DNA of 64,000 bases from Parvularcula sp964556115. GTDB taxonomy: Bacteria > Pseudomonadota > Alphaproteobacteria > Caulobacterales > Parvularculaceae. Where the stretch lies: NCBI GenBank assembly GCA_964556115.1, contig CAZKVC010000001.1, forward strand, positions 375,644 to 439,643, read 5' to 3'. The position numbers and the translations under genes were made by a program. Shown here piece after piece: positions 34,191 through 43,183 of the stretch. Numbering within the stretch: the first letter of the stretch is position 1; each line of letters opens with the position of its first letter. Under the pieces are notes generated by a model. It was not told the origin of the DNA and did not search any database. It was given only the letters and a program-made list of their open reading frames with translations.

Positions 34191-37100
34191 ATGATGACGG
34201 ATAAGCACCAAGACGACCTGACAGGCCACGACCCCTCCCGCTCATGGGTGGCAGGGCTGATCGAATGGTCCGTCGCCAACCAGCTGATCGTGCTGCTCGC
34301 CGCTGCGGCCCTCGCCGTCTTCGGCTGGATGGCAGCGCGCGAGACACCGCTCGACGCCATTCCGGACCTCACCGACACGCAGGTCATCATCCGCACCGAC
34401 TTTCCCGGGCAGAGCCCCGAGATCGTCGAGGATCTTGTCACCTATCCCCTGTCCTCGAACCTTCTGGGCCTGCCGCGCACGAAAGACGTCCGCGCATCGT
34501 CGATGTTCGGGACAAGCTTCGTCTACGTCATCTTCGAGGATGACGTGGACCTCTACTGGGCCCGGAGCCGCGTCCTCGAAGCTCTGTCACGCATCGGTCC
34601 GGAGCTGCCGGAGAGCGCCGTGCCCCAGATCGGTCCCGATGCGACCGGTGTGGGCTGGATCTATCAGTACGCCCTCGTGGACCGCACCGGGGGGACGGAC
34701 CTTGCCGAGCTGCGCTCCATCCAGGACTGGTTCCTGAAGCTCGAGCTCTCGGGTGTCGAAGGCGTGGCGGAAGTGGCTTCCGTCGGCGGCTTCGAGCGGG
34801 AATACCAGGTCCTCGTGGATCCGAACCGCCTGCGGTCCTACGGCGTCTCCCTTGCGGAACTTGGCGAGGCCGTGCGCACCGCATCGAGCGAAGTGGGCGG
34901 TCGGGTGCTGGAGCAGGGCGAGACGGAGTTCATCATCCGCTCCTCCGGCTATGTGGACGAGAAGGCCGATCTAGAAACCGTCGTCGTCTACGCCGTGGAT
35001 GGATCGCCCGTCCTCTTGCGCGATGTCGCCCGCATCATCGAAGGCCCAGCCTTGAGGCGGGGCATTGCCGAGCTCAACGGCGAGGGCGAAGTGGTCGCAG
35101 GCGTCGTGGTCATGCGCGACGGCGAGAACGCGCTTCAGGTGATCGAGCGGGTGAAGGAGAAGCTTGCGGAGCTCTCCAGCGGCCTGCCCGACGGCGTCGA
35201 GATCGTCACCGTCCATGACCGGGCGCCGCTGATCGAGGGGGCCGTCTCCTACCTCGAAGAGAAGCTGATCGAGGAGGGCATCGCCGTCGCCCTCGTCATT
35301 TTCGTCTTCCTCCTCCACATCCGCTCGTCGTTGGTTGCGATCATCAGCCTGCCCCTCGGCGTCCTCGGTGCGTTCCTCGTCATGTCGTTTCAGGGCGTGA
35401 CCGCCAACATCATGTCGCTGGGCGGGATCGCGATCGCCATCGGGGCGATGGTCGATGCGGCCATCGTGCTGGTGGAGAACGCAGGGCGGAAGCTGGCCGA
35501 CCTGCCCGAGGACGCGCCGAAGAACGAACGGCGAGCGGTCATCCTCGCCTCCGCCAAAGAGGTGGGTCCGGGTATCTTCTTCTCCTTGCTGATCATCACG
35601 GTCAGCTTCCTGCCGGTCTTCGCGCTGACGGGGCAGAGCTTCCGACTCTTCAGCCCGCTGGCCTTCACCAAGACCTACGCCATGGCTTTTGCGGCCATCC
35701 TCTCGGTGACATTGGTGCCGGTCTTGATGATCTACCTGCTGCGCGGCCGGTTCAGGCGCGAGGACGAAAACCCGGTCAGCCGCGTCTTCGTCCGGCTCTA
35801 CAGGCCCCTCTTGTCCCTCGCCCTGAAGTTCCGTTGGGCGACCCTTGGCCTTGCGGCGCTTCTCACCGCAAGCGTCATCGTGCCGATGAACCGTCTGGGT
35901 TCGGAGTTCATGCCGGCACTTTATGAGGGCGAGCTTCTTTACATGCCCACGACCCTCCCCGGTGTCTCGGCGACCAAGGCGCGCGAGCTTCTTGGGCAGA
36001 CGAACCGGATCATCATGACCGTGCCAGAGGTCGAGCGGGCCTTCGGCAAGGCAGGCCGGGCAGACACGGCGACGGACCCTGCGCCCCTGACGATGATCGA
36101 GACCTGGATCGAGCTGAAGCCGAAGTCGGAATGGCGGACGGGCGTGACCGCTGAGGACATTGTCGATGATCTCAACGCCCGGCTTGCCGTCCCCGGGCTC
36201 GTCAATTCCTTCGGCTATCCGATCAAGATCCGTATGGACATGGTCTCGACTGGCATCCGCACACCCGTCGGAATCAAGGTCACTGGCGACGACCTCGCGG
36301 GGATCGAAGAAGTTGCCCGCCGGATCGAAGCCGTTGTCACCGACGTTCCTGGTACACGCTCCGCCTTCGCCGACAGGGTTCTCGGCGGTCGCTACCTCGA
36401 GATCGAGCCCGACCGTCTGGCCCTCGCACGCCACAATATCGATATGGGCACGTTCCAGAACGTCATCCAGATGGCCCTTGGCGGCATGCGGATGAGCCAG
36501 TCGGTCGAGGGTCGCGAGCGCTACGACATCATTCTGCGTTACGACCGTCCGTTCAGGGAAAACATCGACGATCTGGGCGATGTCCTCGTCGCGGCACCGG
36601 GAGGTGCTCAAATACCTCTGGGCGAGCTGGCCACGGTCAGCTACGCGGAGGGGCCGCCGATGATCCGTTCCGAGAACGCCCGCCTGACCGGGTGGGTCTT
36701 CGTCGACATCGAGGGGCGCGACATGGGTTCCTATGTGGCGGAGGCGCGCGATGTGATTGCCGACGCCGTCGACCTGCCACCGGGCTACGCCGTTGCCTTC
36801 TCCGGGCAATATGAAGAGTTCGAGAAGGCAAACGCTCGCCTTCGGATGGCGATCCCCGCCACGGTGGCGATCATCTTCCTTCTCCTGATGCTGCATTTCG
36901 GCAGGCTGGACCGTACCCTGATGATCATGCTGTCCCTGCCCTTCGGCCTTGCGGGCGGGCTTTGGGCGGTCTGGCTTGCGGGCTACAACCTGTCGGTGGC
37001 CGTAGCCGTTGGCTTCATCGCCCTGGCGGGGATCGCGGTGGAGACGGCGGTGGTCATGCTTCTCTATATCGATGCCGAAGTGCGGGAGCGCCGACCGGCG

Positions 37101-37409
37101 GACAGGCAAACGCTGACCGAGGCCGTCGCCCACGGCGCGGCCCTCCGCCTGCGTCCCAAGCTCATGACGGTCCTGACGATCTTCGCGGGGCTCCTGCCGA
37201 TCTTCCTGACGACCGGCATCGGCTCGGACGTCATGCGCCGCATCGCCTTGCCCATGGTGGGCGGCATGGCCACGACACTCCTTCTCACCCTTCTCGTCCT
37301 GCCCGCGATCTATGCTCTATGGGTGGGGCGCAACTTCCGAACGACTGGGGAACAGACCCTTCCCCGGTCCGCACCCCCTTCATCCGACCTGCAAGGAGAA
37401 CCTACATGA
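34191..37409 (+). CDS. cusA: CusA-like heavy-metal RND efflux transporter
   Basis: A 1072-residue inner-membrane proton antiporter of the HME-RND family. The first helix is followed by the typical RETPLDAIPDLTDTQVIIRT. The fourth helix carries IAIGAMVDAAIVLVENAGRKL with the proton-relay Asp, and the second half has EFMPALYEGELLYMPTTLPG, the phrase of the Cu/Ag branch. The periplasmic porter domain exports monovalent copper or silver. ATG 34191 or 34194 may be used, with AGGGGG upstream. Its end overlaps the CusF-like gene by four bases. Confidence 0.88.
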   Translation: MMTDKHQDDLTGHDPSRSWVAGLIEWSVANQLIVLLAAAALAVFGWMAARETPLDAIPDLTDTQVIIRTDFPGQSPEIVEDLVTYPLSSNLLGLPRTKDVRASSMFGTSFVYVIFEDDVDLYWARSRVLEALSRIGPELPESAVPQIGPDATGVGWIYQYALVDRTGGTDLAELRSIQDWFLKLELSGVEGVAEVASVGGFEREYQVLVDPNRLRSYGVSLAELGEAVRTASSEVGGRVLEQGETEFIIRSSGYVDEKADLETVVVYAVDGSPVLLRDVARIIEGPALRRGIAELNGEGEVVAGVVVMRDGENALQVIERVKEKLAELSSGLPDGVEIVTVHDRAPLIEGAVSYLEEKLIEEGIAVALVIFVFLLHIRSSLVAIISLPLGVLGAFLVMSFQGVTANIMSLGGIAIAIGAMVDAAIVLVENAGRKLADLPEDAPKNERRAVILASAKEVGPGIFFSLLIITVSFLPVFALTGQSFRLFSPLAFTKTYAMAFAAILSVTLVPVLMIYLLRGRFRREDENPVSRVFVRLYRPLLSLALKFRWATLGLAALLTASVIVPMNRLGSEFMPALYEGELLYMPTTLPGVSATKARELLGQTNRIIMTVPEVERAFGKAGRADTATDPAPLTMIETWIELKPKSEWRTGVTAEDIVDDLNARLAVPGLVNSFGYPIKIRMDMVSTGIRTPVGIKVTGDDLAGIEEVARRIEAVVTDVPGTRSAFADRVLGGRYLEIEPDRLALARHNIDMGTFQNVIQMALGGMRMSQSVEGRERYDIILRYDRPFRENIDDLGDVLVAAPGGAQIPLGELATVSYAEGPPMIRSENARLTGWVFVDIEGRDMGSYVAEARDVIADAVDLPPGYAVAFSGQYEEFEKANARLRMAIPATVAIIFLLLMLHFGRLDRTLMIMLSLPFGLAGGLWAVWLAGYNLSVAVAVGFIALAGIAVETAVVMLLYIDAEVRERRPADRQTLTEAVAHGAALRLRPKLMTVLTIFAGLLPIFLTTGIGSDVMRRIALPMVGGMATTLLLTLLVLPAIYALWVGRNFRTTGEQTLPRSAPPSSDLQGEPT

Positions 37410-37822
37410 CCTTCAAGATCTCTACCCTCGCGCTCACCGGTGCCTTGGCGCTGGCCACGGCCGCCTGCGGGGACACGGACGAAACGACCGCACCTAATCC
37501 GTCCGTGGACACCATGGCCGAGATGGACCATTCGGGCGACGACATGTCCGGCGACACGGGCCACGCCCGCGGCACCATCGTCTCCGTCGCCGAGGACGAG
37601 CTTGGCATCGACCACGGCCCCATCGACGGGATCGGCATGGATGCGATGACCATGCTGTTCGGCACCATGGGCGAGGTCGATGCGACTGCGTTCGAGGAAG
37701 GCGACCAAGTCTCCTTCATGGTCAAGCGCGGCCGCGACGGCTCCTACCGGATCATGGCCATCTGCGACACGGACGAGGCGGGCGAGGACTGCCTCGACAC
37801 CATGATGCCGCACGACCACTGA
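37406..37822 (+). CDS. CusF-like periplasmic copper-binding lipoprotein
   Basis: A 138-residue protein with a lipobox (LATAAC), a Met/His/Asp-rich linker (MAEMDHSGDDMSGDTGH) and a CusF OB-fold domain: RGTIVSVAEDELGIDHGPI, GIGMDAMTMLF, VSFMVKRGRDGSYRI. CusF hands copper to the CusB adaptor. The ligands His, Met and Met are kept, but the Trp that covers Cu(I) in E. coli CusF (in NWPEMTM) is here Met (GMDAMTM). The ATGA overlap with cusA supports cotranslation. Confidence 0.8.
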   Translation: MTFKISTLALTGALALATAACGDTDETTAPNPSVDTMAEMDHSGDDMSGDTGHARGTIVSVAEDELGIDHGPIDGIGMDAMTMLFGTMGEVDATAFEEGDQVSFMVKRGRDGSYRIMAICDTDEAGEDCLDTMMPHDH

Positions 37823-37837
37823 TCGGGAGAGCTGCTC

Positions 37838-38566
37838 GTGACGATCCTCAAATGGTCCGTGCGCCTTCACAAATGGGTCGCTCTCGTGATCGGTATTCAG
37901 ATCCTTCTCTGGATCGCCGGCGGCTTCATCATGAGCGTCGTGCCCATCGATCGGGTGCGGGGTGAACACAAGATCGCGGTAGAGGAGCCCGCTCCCCTGT
38001 CGCCGCACGGGATGGTCTCCCTCGGCGAGCTTCAGGCCCGCCACGGTCTTGAAGGTATTGTTGGCGCTGAAACCGGCGTCATCCTTGGCAAGCCCGTCTG
38101 GCGCGTGTCGCTGATAGACGGGGCGCAAGCGACCTTCGGCGCCGGGGACGGCGAGCGTCTGTCCCCGGCGTCGCGTGAGCTCGCCGCGGCGATTGCGCTT
38201 GCCGACTATCGCGGCCCCGGCGAGCTGACCCAGCTCGAACGGCTCGACGAGCTACCGAGCGAGATCGGCGGCTCGGTGCCGGTGTGGCGCGCCATCTTCG
38301 ACGACCGCGACGCGACCACGCTCTACATCGATCCGCACACGGCGTCCGTCAGGTCGAGGCGCTCAGCGACCTGGCGCTTCTACGACTTCTTCTGGAAGCT
38401 GCACATCATGGACTATGACGACGGCGCGGCCTTCAACCACCCGCTGCTCGTCACCGCCGCAGGAGCCGGGCTCTTGGCCGCGCTGTCAGGTCTCGTGCTT
38501 CTGTTCATCCGTATGCGGCGTCTTTTCATTGTAGAGAGAAACAGGCGCGCATTGCCAAAGGCGTAG
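37838..38566 (+). CDS. PepSY-domain membrane protein
   Basis: A 242-residue protein with an N-terminal membrane helix (WVALVIGIQILLWIAGGFIMS), a periplasmic PepSY-like part (GELTQLERLDELPSEIGGSVP, FDDRDATTLYIDPHTASVRS) and a C-terminal helix (LLVTAAGAGLLAALSGLVLLF). It resembles the PepSY-associated membrane proteins that go with metal and siderophore genes. The reaction is unknown. GTG start, preceded by GGGAGA; last gene of the cus operon, meeting csoR tail to tail. Confidence 0.75.
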   Translation: MTILKWSVRLHKWVALVIGIQILLWIAGGFIMSVVPIDRVRGEHKIAVEEPAPLSPHGMVSLGELQARHGLEGIVGAETGVILGKPVWRVSLIDGAQATFGAGDGERLSPASRELAAAIALADYRGPGELTQLERLDELPSEIGGSVPVWRAIFDDRDATTLYIDPHTASVRSRRSATWRFYDFFWKLHIMDYDDGAAFNHPLLVTAAGAGLLAALSGLVLLFIRMRRLFIVERNRRALPKA

Positions 38567-38568
38567 GT

Positions 38569-38844
38569 CTACTTCTTCTTGCCGCCGAGAACGGCGACCA
38601 GCTCCTCTACCTTCTCGCGCCGGTCTTCGATCTTGTCGGACGCCAAAGCATGCTCGACGCAGGTCGCGAGGTGGTCGTCGAGGATGACCGTCTCGAGGCC
38701 GCTGAGCGCCGCCTTGATCGCCTGCACCTGCCGCACGATGTCGATGCAGTAGCGCTCGTCGTCGATCATCTTAGCGATGCCGCGGACCTGCCCTTCGATC
38801 CGTGCGAGACGCCGCTTCGCCGCCGATCTGGTATCTTCCTTCAT
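38569..38844 (-). CDS. csoR: copper-sensing repressor CsoR
   Basis: A 91-residue all-helical CsoR/RcnR-family repressor. The Cu(I) ligands Cys33 (ERYCIDIVRQVQA), His58 and Cys62 (DDHLATCVEHAL) are spaced exactly as in Mycobacterium tuberculosis CsoR (Cys-25-His-4-Cys). The N-terminal residues expected of nickel/cobalt RcnR or formaldehyde FrmR are absent. Copper binding would release it from DNA. An operator-like repeat overlaps its own ribosome site, suggesting autoregulation, and related repeats stand before the neighbouring copper genes. Confidence 0.9.
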   Translation of the reverse strand: MKEDTRSAAKRRLARIEGQVRGIAKMIDDERYCIDIVRQVQAIKAALSGLETVILDDHLATCVEHALASDKIEDRREKVEELVAVLGGKKK

Positions 38845-38847
38845 CGC

Positions 38848-38865
38848 ATACTCCGTATGGGGTAT
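38848..38865. promoter_or_regulatory. CsoR-type operator before csoR
   Basis: ATACTCCGTATGGGGTAT (reverse strand ATACCCCATACGGAGTAT), an 18-bp imperfect inverted repeat ending three bases from the csoR start and covering its GGAG ribosome site. It has the pattern seen before the other copper units. Confidence 0.65.
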
Positions 38866-38867
38866 CT

Positions 38868-38897
38868 ACTATAGACCACGTCCGGTCGACCGCGCAA
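38868..38897 (-). promoter_or_regulatory. promoter of csoR
   Basis: On the minus strand TTGCGC (38892-38897) and TATAGT (38868-38873) are separated by 18 bases. The -10 box is near consensus and the operator lies just downstream of it, where a bound repressor would block transcription start. Confidence 0.5.
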
Positions 38898-39014
38898 GAT
38901 CATCGATCCCAAGGGCATGGGCGACGCCCTCATTCCGTTCGCCTGGAAGGTAGGTTTGAGCCTTCCTCTCCCGCCAAGGAACGAAACGCGTCCTTGGATT
39001 GTTGCTCGGCAAGG

Positions 39015-39030
39015 ATACCCTACGCGGGTA
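39015..39030. promoter_or_regulatory. second CsoR-like half-sites in the csoR/glutaredoxin-mauE intergenic region
   Basis: ATACCCTACGCGGGTA is an inverted repeat related to the other CsoR-type sites but shorter. It lies about 80 bases before the glutaredoxin-MauE gene and may control that promoter together with the next site. Confidence 0.4.
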
Positions 39031-39082
39031 ACCGGGGAGGTGTTGGGCGAAGAGACCCCATTTACGCCGCTCCTGAATTCAT

Positions 39083-39100
39083 GGTACCCCCTTGGGGTAT
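39083..39100. promoter_or_regulatory. CsoR-type operator before the glutaredoxin-MauE/copAB operon
   Basis: GGTACCCCCTTGGGGTAT (reverse strand ATACCCCAAGGGGGTACC) is a strong inverted repeat, TACCCC/GGGGTA around three bases, ending ten bases before the gene start. It matches the set of sites before csoR and the other copper units. Confidence 0.6.
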
Positions 39101-39110
39101 GCGAGGTGAT

Positions 39111-39905
39111 ATGAGTGCGACGATAGCCGAACAAGCTTCATCTGCTGACAACGCAGACAAGACTGCCCGTCTCTACCGGATGGTCATGCCGGGCCATGTC
39201 TGCCCCTACGGCATCAAGTCGAAGTGGTACCTCGAACGAAAAGGTTTCAAGGTCGAGGACCATCACCTCGAGACCCGCGAGCAAACCGACGCCTTCAAGG
39301 AGAAGCACGGGGTGAAGACGACCCCCCAGACCTTTATCGGCGGAGAGCGGATCGGCGGCTTCGACGCGATCAAGAAGCACTTCGACAGTGCCCTCGCGAA
39401 GAAGGAGGGTGAGAAGACCTACACCCCGGTCCTCGTCATCTTCGGCGTCTGCGCACTGATGGCGTGGGGCGCGAGCTTCGTGGCGACGGGTGAAGCTGTC
39501 AGCCTGCGCGGTATCGAATGGTTCGCGGCCTTCTCCATGGCCGTCCTGTCAATCCAGAAGCTGCGCGATGTCGAGAGCTTCTCGACCATGTTCCTCAACT
39601 ACGACCTTCTCGCCAAGCGCTGGGTTCCCTACGGCTACATCTACGCCTTCGCCGAGGGGCTCGCGGCGGTCCTGATGATCGCCGGCGGCGGTTTCGCTCT
39701 TCTGGGTTCGCCGATCGCGCTGTTCATCGGAACCGTTGGCGCCGTCTCCGTCTTCAAGGCGGTCTATATTGACAAGCGCGAGCTCAAATGCGCCTGCGTC
39801 GGCGGGAACAGCAACGTGCCCTTGGGCTTCGTGTCGCTGACCGAGAACCTCGTCATGATGGCCATGGGGATCTGGATGCCGCTGAAGCTTCTGGTTCTCG
39901 GCTAG
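39111..39905 (+). CDS. glutaredoxin-MauE fusion membrane protein
   Basis: A 264-residue two-part protein. Residues 20-100 form a glutaredoxin domain (YRMVMPGHVCPYGIKSKWYL, then VKTTPQTFIGGERIGGFDAI) whose active site is CPYG, with one Cys only. The rest is a four-helix MauE/DoxX-like membrane domain ending with a CACVGG pair on the membrane face. MauE proteins take part in periplasmic disulfide formation. In a copper operon it may supply reducing power or mature cysteine-rich copper proteins; that is inference. GAGGTGAT precedes the ATG. Confidence 0.78.
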   Translation: MSATIAEQASSADNADKTARLYRMVMPGHVCPYGIKSKWYLERKGFKVEDHHLETREQTDAFKEKHGVKTTPQTFIGGERIGGFDAIKKHFDSALAKKEGEKTYTPVLVIFGVCALMAWGASFVATGEAVSLRGIEWFAAFSMAVLSIQKLRDVESFSTMFLNYDLLAKRWVPYGYIYAFAEGLAAVLMIAGGGFALLGSPIALFIGTVGAVSVFKAVYIDKRELKCACVGGNSNVPLGFVSLTENLVMMAMGIWMPLKLLVLG

Positions 39906-39908
39906 ACG

Positions 39909-40301
39909 ATGAACCTCGCCCGTCCCCTTCTTCGGCCCGTCGCGGTCTTGCTGTCACTCCTGCTGGCGGCCGGACACGCGATCTGCGGTTCGGCTTCTGC
40001 CATCGCGCCCGTGGAGGTGTCGGCAAGTGTTTCTCACGCAGGCCAACAGCATCGGGCAATGCCCGAAGATGTGGGGGAAGAGGAGCCTTGTTCTGAGGAC
40101 TGTTCCCACTGCGACGCGGCGACGAGTTACCTGACGGCAAGCGTCGATGAGGGTCCGAAGAGCGAGCTCGCAATGTCTTCGCAGGCCGGTGTCGCCCCCG
40201 TCCCCCAGATAGCTTTGTCGGGTCGGAGGGAGGCGTCGCCGCGCGGACCACCGGGTAAGGCGCGAACCCCTGTTACGGAGCACGACCGCATCCTCAGGTG
40301 A
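39909..40301 (+). CDS. small exported protein with Cys/His clusters
   Basis: A 130-residue protein with a signal peptide (about 1-30) followed by VSHAGQQHRAMPED and EEEPCSEDCSHCDAATSY, then an unstructured basic tail. No family is recognised. The CxxxCxxC group with nearby His and Met suggests metal binding in the periplasm. It starts three bases after the glutaredoxin-MauE gene and precedes copA, so it belongs to the same operon. The pattern recalls the small Cys-rich gene at the head of the cus operon. Confidence 0.55.
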   Translation: MNLARPLLRPVAVLLSLLLAAGHAICGSASAIAPVEVSASVSHAGQQHRAMPEDVGEEEPCSEDCSHCDAATSYLTASVDEGPKSELAMSSQAGVAPVPQIALSGRREASPRGPPGKARTPVTEHDRILR

Positions 40302-40358
40302 ATGAATCCGCTGGCGGACCACCGCCGTGTGCTGACGAATTCAACCTGAGGAGATACC

Positions 40359-42374
40359 ATGCTCGACCGACGTCTTTTCCTTGGCTCCGCCGCAACTGCT
40401 GTTGCTGCGCAAGCCCTTCTGCCCGCCTGGGCGCGCGATGCGCGCGGCGGCAACACCGGGCTCAGCCCGACCACCAGCACGACCTACGATTTCCGCATTG
40501 CAAGGACGCCCGTGCGGATCGACGGACGCGCCGGCATGGGCGTGACGATCGACAACGTTCTGCCCGCGCCGCTCGTCCGCCTGAAGGAAGGCGAGACCGT
40601 CACGCTTCGGGTGCACAACACGCTCGACGAGTGGTCATCAATCCACTGGCATGGCCTGCTCGTCCCCTTCGAGATGGACGGCGTGCCGGGCGTCAGCTTC
40701 CCCGGCATCGCCCCCCGCTCGACGTTTGAGTACCGCTTCCCGCTGACCCAGTCGGGGACCTATTGGTACCACTCGCACAGCGCCTTCCAGGAACAGCTCG
40801 GGCTTTACGGTCCGATGGTCATCGACCCCGCCGGCGAGGAAGCCGCGCCCTACGACCGCGAATACGTCATGGTCCTGTCGGACTGGACGTTCGAGGATCC
40901 GCACCGGCTTTTCGCGGAGCTCAAGAAGATGGGCGATACGCTCAATTTCCAAAAACGCACCGTCGGCGACCTGGTCGCGGATGCACGGGAGGACGGTCTC
41001 GGCGCGGCGCTCAAGAACCGGGCGATGTGGGGCGGTATGCGCATGGCGCCGACTGACATCGCGGATGTCACCGGCGCGCAATACACCTACCTCGTCAACG
41101 GCCACGGCCCGACGGACGACTGGACCGGCCTCTTCACGCCGGGCGAGCGGGTTCGCCTGCGCATCATCAACGCCTCGGCGATGTCAATTTTCAACGTCCG
41201 CATCCCCGGGCTGCCGATGACGGTGGTGAACGTGCACGGACTTGACGTGCGTCCTGTCGAGACGGACGAGTTCCAGATCGGCACCGCCGAGACCTACGAC
41301 GTGATCGTCGAGCCCGAGGATCGCGCCTACCGGTTTGTTGCAGCATCGATTGACGGGTCAGACCAGGCGCTCGCCACGCTCACGCCCCGTCTTGGCGAGA
41401 CCGCCGAGGCACCTCCTCTCCGCCCCCGCCCCCTCCTCACGATGAAGGACATGGGCATGTCGGGGATGGGCGGCATGGCCCGGATGGACATGGACGCCGC
41501 GACCCCGAGCGAGCCCGGCATGGAAGGTCAGGGCCACGCGCTGACCTACCCCGAGACAGAGACCATGAAAGGGATGAAGCCGGATTCCCCTTCGAACGAC
41601 ATGGCGTTGGACGGCGCTATGGCTGGCATGAGCATGGGCGCCGACGGGATGGAGATGGAGGCGCACCGCCACCCCGATGGGCCGGGCGTCGCAATGACGG
41701 CGATGAACCCGGTCAGCCGCCTCGACGAACCGGGCATCGGGCTCGAGCGCGTCCCGCACCGGACACTGACCTATGCGCAGCTGCGCAGCCTACGTCCGAA
41801 CACGGACGTCCGCCCGCCCGAGCGCGAGATCGAGATCCACCTCACCTCGAACATGGAGCGCTACATGTGGGCGTTCGACGGGGTGAAGTTCTCGGAAGTC
41901 AAAGAGAGCATCAAGTTCTATCAGGGCGAGCGCGTGCGTCTGACCCTGGTCAACGACACCATGATGCCCCACCCGATCCACCTGCACGGCATGTTCTTCG
42001 ATCTGGTCATCCCGGGCTACGACAGGGATGAAGACGGCCAGCGCTACCTGCCGGGCCTGCATACCATCCTCACCAAGCCCGGCGAGAAGCTTTCGGTGGA
42101 CATCACGCCGCCCGAGCTCGGCGATTGGGCCTTCCACTGCCACCTCCTCTATCACATGCATGCGGGCATGATGCAGGTCGTCAGCGTGCTGCCGATCAAG
42201 GAGAGGCCGCCACTCGAGATGATCGGCATCGGCCCACCCGTCGCGACGAACCCGGACGAGACGCCGGTCGAGCCGATGAGCGGCGTGGATCGCGGGGGTA
42301 TGGAAGGGCAGCCCAAGACTTCGGAGCCCGCAAGCACGATGATGGACATGCCCGGAATGGGAGGCGACCAATGA
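40359..42374 (+). CDS. copA: periplasmic multicopper oxidase CopA/PcoA
   Basis: A 671-residue exported oxidase with a twin-arginine signal (DRRLFLGSAATAVAAQALLP). Type-3 and type-2 copper ligands are in IHWHGLLVPF and WYHSHSAFQEQ; the C-terminal domain has HPIHLHGMFF and FHCHLLYHMHAGMMQ, including the type-1 Cys. A Met-rich insert (about residues 365-430, MGMSGMGGMARMDMD) matches the copper-binding repeats of CopA. It oxidises Cu(I) to less toxic Cu(II). It has a GAGGAGA ribosome site and overlaps copB by four bases. Confidence 0.93.
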   Translation: MLDRRLFLGSAATAVAAQALLPAWARDARGGNTGLSPTTSTTYDFRIARTPVRIDGRAGMGVTIDNVLPAPLVRLKEGETVTLRVHNTLDEWSSIHWHGLLVPFEMDGVPGVSFPGIAPRSTFEYRFPLTQSGTYWYHSHSAFQEQLGLYGPMVIDPAGEEAAPYDREYVMVLSDWTFEDPHRLFAELKKMGDTLNFQKRTVGDLVADAREDGLGAALKNRAMWGGMRMAPTDIADVTGAQYTYLVNGHGPTDDWTGLFTPGERVRLRIINASAMSIFNVRIPGLPMTVVNVHGLDVRPVETDEFQIGTAETYDVIVEPEDRAYRFVAASIDGSDQALATLTPRLGETAEAPPLRPRPLLTMKDMGMSGMGGMARMDMDAATPSEPGMEGQGHALTYPETETMKGMKPDSPSNDMALDGAMAGMSMGADGMEMEAHRHPDGPGVAMTAMNPVSRLDEPGIGLERVPHRTLTYAQLRSLRPNTDVRPPEREIEIHLTSNMERYMWAFDGVKFSEVKESIKFYQGERVRLTLVNDTMMPHPIHLHGMFFDLVIPGYDRDEDGQRYLPGLHTILTKPGEKLSVDITPPELGDWAFHCHLLYHMHAGMMQVVSVLPIKERPPLEMIGIGPPVATNPDETPVEPMSGVDRGGMEGQPKTSEPASTMMDMPGMGGDQ

Positions 42375-43171
42375 GACGCTTCGATGCTTTGACCGCAGCC
42401 TCCATCATGATGGTATCGGCCCTTTTACACGCGCATGCTCAAGAAGCGCCCAAGAACCCGCCTTGGAACGCGGCCGATGACGTCTACGGCCCCGAGATCA
42501 TGGAGCGAGCCAGAGACCGCGTTCAGGAAGAAAATGGCGCGACCCGCTACGGCCTCCTGATGACCGACCGCCTGGAATGGCAGGACGCAGGCGAGGATGG
42601 TATCGGGCTGTGGGACGTCCAGAGCTATTACGGCGGTGACATCAACAAGGTTTGGATGAAGTCCGAAGGCGAGTACGACTTCACCGAAAACGCCTTCGAG
42701 GAAGCCGAGGTTCAGCTTCTCTACTCTCGCGCCATTTCTGCGTACTTCGATTTCCAGACGGGTATTCGGCAGGATTTCGAGCCGTCCGGAGAGACCTACG
42801 CGGTGGTCGGGCTGCAAGGCCTCGCCCCTTACTGGTTCGAGGTCGACGGTGCGTTGTTCTTGTCGGAGAACGGCGACCTGACCGGGCGGTTCGAGGCAGA
42901 ATACGAGGTGCTCCTGACCCAGCGGCTGATCCTGCAGCCACGGCTCGAGGTCGAGGCGGCGGCGCAGGATGTCAGCCATCGCGATCTCGGAGCCGGTCTC
43001 ACTAGCGGCAGTGTCGGTGCGCGCCTGCGCTACGAGATCAAGCGAGAGTTCGCCCCTTACGTCGGCGTGGAATGGTCCTCCGCCCTCGGCGAGACAAGGC
43101 AGATCGCCCGAGACGCCGGCGGGGCGCCCGAAGAGACCCGCCTCGTCTTCGGCATCCGCTCTTGGTACTGA
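42371..43171 (+). CDS. copB: outer-membrane copper resistance protein CopB/PcoB
   Basis: A 266-residue beta-barrel protein with a signal peptide (1-23). Typical CopB phrases are YGLLMTDRLEWQDA, WMKSEGEYDF, AYFDFQTGIRQDF and the C-terminal ending GIRSWY with a terminal aromatic residue, as for outer-membrane insertion. It lacks the Met-rich N terminus of some CopB proteins. It partners with CopA. Confidence 0.9.
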   Translation: MRRFDALTAASIMMVSALLHAHAQEAPKNPPWNAADDVYGPEIMERARDRVQEENGATRYGLLMTDRLEWQDAGEDGIGLWDVQSYYGGDINKVWMKSEGEYDFTENAFEEAEVQLLYSRAISAYFDFQTGIRQDFEPSGETYAVVGLQGLAPYWFEVDGALFLSENGDLTGRFEAEYEVLLTQRLILQPRLEVEAAAQDVSHRDLGAGLTSGSVGARLRYEIKREFAPYVGVEWSSALGETRQIARDAGGAPEETRLVFGIRSWY

Positions 43172-43183
43172 GGGAGAACCAGT

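Noticed and set aside
34971..37133. A 720-codon antisense open frame inside cusA
   Set aside because: Its composition (His, Asp and Arg rich) mirrors the third-position bias of cusA and shows no protein features.
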